A stretch of DNA of 37,985 bases from Ignavibacteriales bacterium (GTDB lineage Bacteria > Bacteroidota > Ignavibacteria > Ignavibacteriales > Ignavibacteriaceae): the NCBI GenBank assembly GCA_016182615.1, contig JACPGF010000207.1:1-37985 (forward strand). The letters run 5' to 3'. A program made the translations under genes and the position numbers. The notes below the pieces were generated by a model that saw only the letters and a list, made by a program, of their open reading frames with translations, searched no databases and was not told where the DNA came from. How positions within the stretch are numbered: the first letter of the stretch is position 1; every line of letters begins with the position of its first letter. This document shows, in pieces, positions 1-6,581 of this stretch.

Positions 1-25
1 TCAACTTGTTAACAACCTGTTATAA

Positions 26-169
26 TCTGAAGAGGCTATTGAATATCTCGCCCTTTGCATTGATCATGGCACAGATAAGGGGATACAAGTGGCAGATACA
101 ATAAAAAAACAAAATGAAATGCCTCAGGAACTAAAAAAAAAGGCGCTAAAAGCAAGGAAAAAGCTCTAA
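26..169 (+). pseudogene. 3' remnant of an unidentified CDS (in-frame stop just upstream)
   Basis: A frame open for 47 codons runs to a TAA at 167-169 and reads like real protein: EAIEYLALCIDHGTDKG near its start and a Lys-rich end (KKKALKARKKL). The same frame continues upstream to the window edge (QLVNNLL) but is cut by a TAA at 23-25. No ATG, GTG or TTG sits at the head of the open stretch; the first in-frame ATG is at 119. It may be the decayed end of a gene lying mostly outside the window, or a chance open frame in AT-rich DNA. I do not recognise the family. Confidence 0.35.
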
Positions 170-423
170 AAAGCAGAAAATAAAAAGATGAAACAGTAAA
201 AAAGAACAATCGGTAAAAACGGATAGAAAAATCGAAAAAAACACCTCGTTTTTAAAGGGAGACCTGTATTTGTTCTGAGTTTTAACACAGCCTCTTTAGG
301 CCGGGGATATCATGCACAAAGATTTTCGGGCTTCAGCACAATTTTGCTTAACATGAGTTAGTAACTACTCAGCTTATATAAAATAGCATCAAGTTTATAT
401 GCTTAATTAATTTGATTATTATT
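170..423. other. A-rich leader region before the NHL operon
   Basis: This stretch is very A-rich up to about 255 and then more mixed. It should hold the promoter for the plus-strand operon starting at 424, but I could not single out a convincing promoter. No hairpin with a T-run and no further ORF was seen. Confidence 0.4.
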
Positions 424-1278
424 ATGAAACCGTATAAAACAAATACAACCAGTTTTTTTCTCTGCCTGTTTCTGTTAATTGTTAACGGAGCGGGTGGAGC
501 GCAAACAATGACCCCTGTCGATTCATTCGGAAAATTTACCGATGCTGCAGCTTTTTGTATGAGTGAGCTGGGAGAACTGTATGTGGCTCAAGCCTCAGAC
601 TCCAGAATTTTTAAAATAGACACAACAGGCAAAATATTGCAGGAATGCGGCGGTTTTGGATGGGAACCGGGTCTGTTCGACCATCCCGTTAGTATTGCCC
701 CCGGTTTATTGCGTTTGTACGTTGCTGATAAAAACAATCACCGTGTTCAGGTATTCGACAGGAATCTTGCCTTAATTGCCGTTTGGGAGTCAACCGGTAA
801 AAACTCCTCTCTTTTTGAAATGCGGTACCCTCAATCGGTTTGCACCAACAAAAAGGGGGAAGTATTTGTCCTTAATTCTGACAGCAAACTTGTACTGAAG
901 TTTGATCCTGATGGCAATTATATTTCGTCGTTCGGGGGAAATAGCCAAGGTGAGTTTCGCCTTGAAAATCCCGGGCAATTACTGGCTCTTGAGAATAATG
1001 CAATTGGCGCTACAGATGGCAGCAGAATTGTTGTTTTTGACAGCTACGGCAATGGGACAAAGATTATCCCTCTGCAGAGCAGGATTCTTTCTGCCGCACC
1101 GGGAAACGGTTTCAAAGGTATTCTTACCACAGAAGGTCTAACAATATTAATGGATGACGGCTCGTACAAGGAATACCGGCTCCCGGATGAATTGACCGGT
1201 AAGATTATTGGAATGATTTTTAAGCAAGATAAACTCTACTGCCTTACCGCTGAAACTATTTTTATATGCAGCCTGTGA
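424..1278 (+). CDS. Secreted NHL-repeat beta-propeller protein
   Basis: A protein of about 284 residues with an N-terminal signal peptide (hydrophobic run SFFLCLFLLIVNGAGG, then AQT). The body contains NHL-type blades: a hydrophobic strand, 'LYVADKNNHRVQVFD', then 'EVFVLNSDSKLVLKFDPDG' followed by 'YISSFGG'. NHL propellers usually bind protein, glycan or RNA partners and are not themselves enzymes. The frame can be opened at a TTG at 412, but the ATG at 424 is preferred because the signal peptide then starts with MKPYK. There is no clear ribosome site at either. It is first in a four-gene plus-strand operon and overlaps the next gene by 13 bases, so it is probably exported and works with the membrane proteins that follow. 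The exact role is unknown. Confidence 0.75.
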   Translation: MKPYKTNTTSFFLCLFLLIVNGAGGAQTMTPVDSFGKFTDAAAFCMSELGELYVAQASDSRIFKIDTTGKILQECGGFGWEPGLFDHPVSIAPGLLRLYVADKNNHRVQVFDRNLALIAVWESTGKNSSLFEMRYPQSVCTNKKGEVFVLNSDSKLVLKFDPDGNYISSFGGNSQGEFRLENPGQLLALENNAIGATDGSRIVVFDSYGNGTKIIPLQSRILSAAPGNGFKGILTTEGLTILMDDGSYKEYRLPDELTGKIIGMIFKQDKLYCLTAETIFICSL

Positions 1279-1733
1279 CAACCCGGGTTACAATTTTTGC
1301 AAAGCGGAAAGGTGTACACTTGCTCCTGATAATCATAACGGTTATTTGGCTGTTCGGCATTGTTCTGCCTGTTTTCCTGCCGGGCAGCTCCCTGATTTTG
1401 TATGTCGCCAAACAAGTTTACGCGCCGGTTTGCCATCAGCAGCAGGGGCGTTGCTTTGAGGTACATGAATCCTATTTTTTGGTTTGTGCCCGCTGTACTG
1501 GAATTTATCTGGGGTGGTTTGCCGGATTAACGGCAACCTTTGTGCCGGGAATAACAAGAATCAATCTCCGCTCAAAATGGCTGTTGCTTTCCGGTTTGCC
1601 TATACTGATTGATGTGATCTGCTATAATACCGGGTTGTACCCGTATCAAAAAAGCATAGCATTTTTAACGGGAATTGTTACAGGCGGAATTATTTCCGTA
1701 TTTTTCGGTTTGTCTTTAGAAAGAACAGGATAG
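1266..1733 (+). CDS. DUF2085 family membrane protein
   Basis: A 155-residue integral membrane protein with about four transmembrane segments: LLLIIITVIWLFGIVL near residue 20, a segment at the CARCTG motif, WLLLSGLPILIDVI and FLTGIVTGGIISVFFGL. It carries the signature of the DUF2085 family, a CHQ box (VCHQQQGRCF) followed by CARCTGIYLGWFAG. The conserved Cys/His residues could bind a metal or form disulfides, but no function is established. The ATG lies inside the end of the NHL gene, a 13-base overlap that suggests translational coupling, and the next gene begins 5 bases after the stop. Length fits the family. Confidence 0.85.
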   Translation: MQPVTTRVTIFAKRKGVHLLLIIITVIWLFGIVLPVFLPGSSLILYVAKQVYAPVCHQQQGRCFEVHESYFLVCARCTGIYLGWFAGLTATFVPGITRINLRSKWLLLSGLPILIDVICYNTGLYPYQKSIAFLTGIVTGGIISVFFGLSLERTG

Positions 1734-1738
1734 TTGTA

Positions 1739-2254
1739 ATGAATCAAAAATATTCACCGGCACTTGTCTGCGGGTTTGGTGCGGCTGTATTAATGACTTT
1801 ACCCGGCTTGAAGAGTTTTTCCTGCTGTCTTATTGTACCGTTCGCTGCCGGGTTATCTCTGTATTTTGAGCAGCGCTTACATGGAGTTTCTGTTATCAGC
1901 ATGTCCAAAGGCGCTTTCTGGGGTCTTATCACGGGTTTGTTTGCCGGAATGTTTGGTTCAGTTTTAGAAACGCTGATGACCTTTCTACTAAAGAGTAATG
2001 ACTTTGTGATGGCCTTGCCGGAGATGGAAAAAGCATTAAGGGAATTAAAAATCCCTATATCGATTGACGAAAGCATTAAATTATTCAGGCAGATGGCAAA
2101 TAAAATCCGGGTAACCGGTTTTTCGTTTACCTACACGGCAGTAATGTTTTTCAGTAATCTTTTTACCGATGCCCTGTTTGGCCTTATCGGGGGACTGATT
2201 GGCAGCTCTTATCTTAATAAACGTAATATCGAAAAAAGCGAAGACAAACAATGA
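1739..2254 (+). CDS. Unrecognised four-helix membrane protein
   Basis: A 171-residue protein with hydrophobic segments near residues 8-25, 28-42, 60-85 and 130-160, separated by one soluble loop (about residues 88-125, charged, with MEKALRELKIPISIDES). The helices are rich in Gly and Phe (GLITGLFAGMFGSVLETL, FGLIGGLIGSSYL). This arrangement resembles small DUF4199-like proteins of Bacteroidota, but I cannot assign it firmly. It sits 5 bases behind the DUF2085 gene and its last bases overlap the start of the next gene in an ATGA junction at 2251-2254. It is therefore part of the same membrane-protein operon. Confidence 0.7.
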   Translation: MNQKYSPALVCGFGAAVLMTLPGLKSFSCCLIVPFAAGLSLYFEQRLHGVSVISMSKGAFWGLITGLFAGMFGSVLETLMTFLLKSNDFVMALPEMEKALRELKIPISIDESIKLFRQMANKIRVTGFSFTYTAVMFFSNLFTDALFGLIGGLIGSSYLNKRNIEKSEDKQ

Positions 2255-2553
2255 TTAACGCGAGTTTTTTATTTGCACATTTTATTTTCGGCCTCATTGT
2301 TTATACAAAAAAATGGCAGGATGAGAATTTAACATCTGGATTATTGAATATAGGCCTTATCTTTATTTTGTTCGGCGTGGGCTGGAGTATCAGCGCGATG
2401 ATAGCCAAATATATTATGGCTCAGGAAGGCCTTGGCATCTATTACGATAGGGACAGTTTTTCTTTAACAATTCTCTCTATTGGAGAATATTTCTTTTATA
2501 AAATGTACTATAACGATTTGTTTGCTACTGTAAACGGAACGGGAAAACAATAA
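2251..2553 (+). CDS. Small unrecognised membrane protein
   Basis: A 100-residue protein with two clear hydrophobic stretches, about residues 3-17 (FLFAHFIFGLIVY) and 30-55 (LLNIGLIFILFGVGWSISAMIA), and a short polar C-terminus. Its ATG overlaps the stop of the previous gene (ATGA), which is typical of translational coupling. It is the last gene of the 424-2553 operon. Its final 29 bases overlap tail-to-tail with the TonB-family gene on the other strand. I do not recognise a family. Confidence 0.65.
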   Translation: MINASFLFAHFIFGLIVYTKKWQDENLTSGLLNIGLIFILFGVGWSISAMIAKYIMAQEGLGIYYDRDSFSLTILSIGEYFFYKMYYNDLFATVNGTGKQ

Positions 2554-3187
2554 CTGCCGTTTGTTCAATCTGTTGCTGCTGCGAACGTAATGGCTCAAAA
2601 CGCCACTGCCTTAGTGAACTTATTGCAGAGTTTTCTAAGCGCGTATCACCCTTGGCAAGGAGAAATATTTTTCCGACCGAGCCATCGGGTAAAATAGTAA
2701 AACGAATCTTGATGTCGAGTTCTTTATTAGCGCCCGAAGGATATTCAGGGACATTGTAGCTGTATATTCTTCTTCTTCCACCGCCGCCCCAGTCAATATC
2801 GTAACCAAAACCGCTTCCCGAACCAGCGCCAATTCCTGTGCCTGTACCTGTGCCATCCCCGCCTTTTGATTCGGATTTTGCCGTGGTTTTTGCCTTACTG
2901 GCAATAGTCTCTTCGTTGTCCCCGGCAGTTTCAGTCTTTGCCGATTTTTCGGTAGTCTTTTCTTCAGAAGTCTTATCCTCTTCAACCGGTGACCCGCCCG
3001 GTTCCTGCATATCCATGCCCATGCCACCTCCAAAACCAGAGCCTGAACCAATACCGAAACCCACTTCAACTAATTCTTCCTGTTGAAGTTCTTCCGGTTT
3101 TTGGGGCATAAAAATAAAGGCTGCGAAAAAAAAGAGATGCAGTGCCACTGAAAACAAATAATTAACCGGTCGTTGCTGCTGTTTCAA
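2525..3187 (-). CDS. TonB-family energy transducer
   Basis: A 220-residue protein laid out like TonB. There is one N-terminal membrane anchor (YLFSVALHLFFFAAFIFMP, about residues 10-28), then a long low-complexity linker (about residues 35-140) and a C-terminal TonB domain (about residues 148-220). The linker is Gly/Ser-rich first, then Lys/Glu/Thr-rich, then Gly-rich again. The domain has VPEYPSGANKELDIKIRFTI, 'LPDGSVGKIFLL' and 'ALSSLRQWRF'-like text (AISSLRQWRFEPL). TonB proteins carry proton-motive-force energy from ExbB/ExbD to outer-membrane receptors; no exbB or exbD is present here. The gene is last in the minus-strand operon, 15 bases after the HU/SPOR gene. The linker is Gly-rich instead of the usual Pro-rich. 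Its 3' end overlaps the converging gene by 29 bases. Confidence 0.85.
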   Translation of the reverse strand: MKQQQRPVNYLFSVALHLFFFAAFIFMPQKPEELQQEELVEVGFGIGSGSGFGGGMGMDMQEPGGSPVEEDKTSEEKTTEKSAKTETAGDNEETIASKAKTTAKSESKGGDGTGTGTGIGAGSGSGFGYDIDWGGGGRRRIYSYNVPEYPSGANKELDIKIRFTILPDGSVGKIFLLAKGDTRLENSAISSLRQWRFEPLRSQQQQIEQTAVIVFPFRLQ

Positions 3188-3202
3188 ATTTTTTTTATAC
3201 TC

Positions 3203-4969
3203 CTACCGTAAATTCAATTTCAAAGCCACCCGGGCGGCTTCTTCGGATGATGAAAAGCTTCCAACCCGAACCCTGTACCATGTACCTTTTCCCGGTAGAA
3301 CTGCTGCAATTGCAAAAGCTTTAAAGCCTCTGCGGCCAAGCTGCTCTACTTCAGCATCTGCCACTTCTTTGTTTTTAACGGACATCACCTGCACATAGAA
3401 TGAACTGCCATCGGTAAAAATATATTTTTGCACCTGTCTTGATGCATCCTCACCAATTTTCTCATTTTGTACCGGCTGTGTTTTCTGTGGTACTTCTTTT
3501 CCCTTCTTTTCTTGTGCCGCCTTGTTTTTTGCTTCTTCTATTTTCTGCAGTTCCCTGTCCATAGCCTCTTCCGCTGCCTTCTCATCTTTTAGGGTTGCTG
3601 GAGGTAACGCGGAAGGCTCTCCGACCGGCTGTTGTAACGGCTTCGCGGCCATACTCTTGTACGGAAAAGTTACGGGGAAAGCGTAATCCCGCTCGATGAC
3701 AACAGGTACACGTTTTGTTATTACCACATCAACCTTTGCGCTTATGTACTTTCCTGCCCAAAGCGGTATTCCATATAGTTTCAGATAGACAAGCGAACCA
3801 ATGATAGTAACCAGAATAAAGGCTAAAACATACCACTTTCCCGCGCCCGATTCCTTCTTGACCGGCCCGCGCTCGATGGTATCACGGATACCAATGGCCT
3901 GGAAACTGTCATTATTATCATCCTCTCGTTTCAGGTCAATTATCATGCTCTTAAACTTCGCACTGTCGTACGGGGTGGATGTTTCATCTTCTCCGGGAAT
4001 ATCAGGTATTTCTCTTGTTGACCGAACCCTGCTAAAGATATCATCAGTTTCTTCAACGGGTTTTGCCATCAACATGTTTTCTGCAAGCGATTTTTTGAAG
4101 AGCGAGTCAAAATCTGCTGCTTCCTGCTCGATGTTATCCTCCCCCTCTTCTTCTTCTTCATCAGCAAATTCAGACATATCAATTTCAAGCTCACGGGTTC
4201 TTGCAGCATCCGGTGGAAACGGACTGCGGCCGCCTAAGCCCTGTAATGGAATTTCATAGTCGGCAGTATCTCTTCCCGAAGGTGTTTCGTCATCATCACC
4301 CCCGAAATCCCATCCGGTATTTTCCTGTTTAATTGCGGATTCCAATGGGAATTCGTCAGTAATTTCATTAGAACCGCCGGTTAACAGCGTTTCAACTTCG
4401 TATTCTTTCTTCCAATCATCACCAAACTCCCAGTTGGACTGCTTTTCGCCTTGCAGAGTCAGGTCTATTCCGCTCACCGGCTGGTTATACCGCTTTTTAA
4501 TCGAGTCATACTCGGTTCCGAATGCATTCCTGCGGATTTCACCTTTCCCAAGTATGGTGTCAGCCTTGTATTCAGCAAACTTTCTTAGCTCAAGCGGTGA
4601 GGTCGGCAGTTCATCCTGTACAAACTTTTGCCCTTTTAAAGGTATGAGGGGTTTATTAACACCCATAGAAAAATATAAATCAAGCGGGTTAATTGTTTCG
4701 GAGGAAGATACGGGAACACGGAAAACAAGCTGTTCATCGTTGTCATAGGCACCGTCGGGGCGGTAAATAATAACAGAATCCTCACCGGAAGCGGGTACAT
4801 TCTCCGGCTTAACAACTTCAAACGAACCAAATGACTGCAAAAAGAATGCATCACCATGCACAAGCAATGCAGCAAGCTTACGCAGGAAAACTTCCATAAA
4901 TTTTCCGGCTTCAAGCTGCGGCATACCCGCCCGTATTGCCAATGTCTGTATTATTTCTGCTCTGTTCAT
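3203..4969 (-). CDS. HU-like DNA-binding / transmembrane / SPOR fusion protein
   Basis: A 588-residue protein. Residues 1-88 match an HU/IHF-like fold of the divergent HU-CCDC81 kind (MNRAEIIQTLAIRAGMPQ, then GDAFFLQSFGSFEVVKPE). A long acidic, probably disordered region follows to about 370. A single transmembrane helix lies near 377-398 (WYVLAFILVTIIGSLVYL), then a Lys/Glu-rich, probably coiled linker (EEAMDRELQKIEEAKNKAAQ). The C-terminal SPOR domain starts at about 515 (FYVQVMSVKNKEVADAEVEQ, YRVRVGSFSSSEEA). SPOR domains bind denuded septal peptidoglycan. The topology places the HU part in the cytoplasm and the SPOR part in the periplasm. A longer frame starts at 5029, inside the upstream gene, but the ATG at 4969 is preferred: it is preceded by GGAGAG and aligns with usual HU starts. 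Confidence 0.85.
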   Translation of the reverse strand: MNRAEIIQTLAIRAGMPQLEAGKFMEVFLRKLAALLVHGDAFFLQSFGSFEVVKPENVPASGEDSVIIYRPDGAYDNDEQLVFRVPVSSSETINPLDLYFSMGVNKPLIPLKGQKFVQDELPTSPLELRKFAEYKADTILGKGEIRRNAFGTEYDSIKKRYNQPVSGIDLTLQGEKQSNWEFGDDWKKEYEVETLLTGGSNEITDEFPLESAIKQENTGWDFGGDDDETPSGRDTADYEIPLQGLGGRSPFPPDAARTRELEIDMSEFADEEEEEGEDNIEQEAADFDSLFKKSLAENMLMAKPVEETDDIFSRVRSTREIPDIPGEDETSTPYDSAKFKSMIIDLKREDDNNDSFQAIGIRDTIERGPVKKESGAGKWYVLAFILVTIIGSLVYLKLYGIPLWAGKYISAKVDVVITKRVPVVIERDYAFPVTFPYKSMAAKPLQQPVGEPSALPPATLKDEKAAEEAMDRELQKIEEAKNKAAQEKKGKEVPQKTQPVQNEKIGEDASRQVQKYIFTDGSSFYVQVMSVKNKEVADAEVEQLGRRGFKAFAIAAVLPGKGTWYRVRVGSFSSSEEAARVALKLNLR

Positions 4970-4994
4970 TTTTTGTGTTTTTCTCTCCGCGGGC

Positions 4995-6581
4995 TTACCA
5001 TTGCAAGGCAATTCCTGCTGTTGCGTCAAAAGGCATTTCGCGGTATTGTTTCCATATATAGTTTTTACGGTTTAATAAATTATTAACTCTGAAAGTTATT
5101 AAAAAACCCTGCGAGAATGAATACCCGGCTTCTAAAAATATAGAAGAATAATATTGCATCGATTCATTGTTCGCAAAATCTGCTTTCATACCTCCCAAAA
5201 GGTTTACTCCTGCTTTCATATTAATGCCGCTGCTCAGTGTGTATCCGTAAGCCGTTTCGCTTTTTATTACCGGCTCAAACGGTACATAGTTATCGCCGGT
5301 ATCCGTTATTGCCTGAAACTGCACCGAAGAGTAAAAATATCCGGCTGACGATGGATATACTCTTACGTCAAGGTCTGTCCTGATGGCACTAATATCAGCA
5401 GTCTTCATGGTATATTTCGACTGATTGTCAATTTCAAAATACGGATATCTGCGGGAAGAAAACCGTGAAAAACTGAACATAATATCAAAAAAGCGCTCGT
5501 ACTCCAAACTTAATCCGGCGGTTATTTTATCACTTTCGGGATAATAAATATGAGTAAATCCCGAACTTTCCATATAATTATTTCTTGCAAGCGCATCGGC
5601 AAATGTAATTACATGATAACCGGGATTGTAAGAAGCGAAAAAGGTGAAACCTTTCCGCATTTTAAATGATAGACTTGCAACCGGCTGCAATGCTGTTATT
5701 GTATCACAGTACGTAAAATTAAGACCCGCGACAAGATTAAACACATCGGATATTTTAATTTGTGCCGGTGCTTCAACAAGCAGGAACCGCACATGTTTCC
5801 CGCTGCCGTTCCGGGTAAAATTGGCACCGATATAATGCGTTGTCGGGTTAAATTCAAAATTTCTGCCAGCGAATCCAGCGCTGATATCAAACTTAAATTG
5901 CGTTTCCCTGGTGTCTTCGCCGTTTAATTGCAAAGAGGCGGCATAGGCATTTATATTGTATTGCCAAAAATTACTTTTACTGCTGGCCAAGGTACCACTG
6001 CCATACAGATTACCTATTTTCCGCTCTGCCGGTGTTGCAAGCGCAAACAGTTTGTACCCGGTAAAATCGTATCCGGCCTGCAGTTGAATCTCATTATCAT
6101 TAAAAAATGCGCCATCCTCAACAACTTTATAACGTAATCCCAAATTGGGATTGACCGAATACCTGCCCGTGTAAGGGTCGTACGCTTTTTGGTTAAAACC
6201 GCTCACACCGCCAAGCAAAGTAACCGTACCCAAAGGATACAGGGTGGTATAATTAAAACGCGGGATATACATGTTGCCAATTTCAGCTTCAAGCTTGCTG
6301 CTGTACATAACAATGGTATCCTGCTGCCTGAACTCTTTCTTAAGCGGGTCACTTTGCAGTGAAGTTTGTAAAAATTCGGGTGAAAAGACCGGTTTCAGAA
6401 ATTCTTCAGATACAATCGGAACAAATGGTGCATCCGCCTTTTCAGCAGGCGGTAATTCATACTTCTCCTCACCGGTAATAACAAAGCTCGGCAATTCAAC
6501 CCCCTGCGTACCGGTGGCTTCCTGTGCAAAAACAGAGCAGCCCATCAAAACAGTAAAACCGAAAATCAGAATTCTTTTCAT
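4995..6581 (-). CDS. Outer-membrane beta-barrel protein, TonB-receptor-like without a plug
   Basis: A 528-residue protein with a signal peptide (MKRILIFGFTVLMGCSVFAQ). A short Pro-rich periplasmic segment (about residues 28-95) includes SFVITGEE, which resembles a TonB box. The rest alternates amphipathic strands typical of an outer-membrane barrel. It ends with a TonB-receptor-like last strand (FRVNNLLNRKNYIWKQY ... ATAGIALQW, terminal aromatic residue). The plug domain expected in true TonB-dependent receptors (about 130 residues) is missing. The start ATG overlaps the TGA of the TPR gene (ATGA, 6578-6581), so translation is probably coupled. The neighbouring TonB-family gene suggests it may still be energised, which is inference. 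The substrate is unknown. Confidence 0.8.
   Translation of the reverse strand: MKRILIFGFTVLMGCSVFAQEATGTQGVELPSFVITGEEKYELPPAEKADAPFVPIVSEEFLKPVFSPEFLQTSLQSDPLKKEFRQQDTIVMYSSKLEAEIGNMYIPRFNYTTLYPLGTVTLLGGVSGFNQKAYDPYTGRYSVNPNLGLRYKVVEDGAFFNDNEIQLQAGYDFTGYKLFALATPAERKIGNLYGSGTLASSKSNFWQYNINAYAASLQLNGEDTRETQFKFDISAGFAGRNFEFNPTTHYIGANFTRNGSGKHVRFLLVEAPAQIKISDVFNLVAGLNFTYCDTITALQPVASLSFKMRKGFTFFASYNPGYHVITFADALARNNYMESSGFTHIYYPESDKITAGLSLEYERFFDIMFSFSRFSSRRYPYFEIDNQSKYTMKTADISAIRTDLDVRVYPSSAGYFYSSVQFQAITDTGDNYVPFEPVIKSETAYGYTLSSGINMKAGVNLLGGMKADFANNESMQYYSSIFLEAGYSFSQGFLITFRVNNLLNRKNYIWKQYREMPFDATAGIALQW

Noticed and set aside
2635-3069. 144-codon alternative minus-strand frame inside the TonB-family gene
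   Set aside because: Off-frame reading of the Gly/Ser and Lys/Glu linker; no domain pattern.
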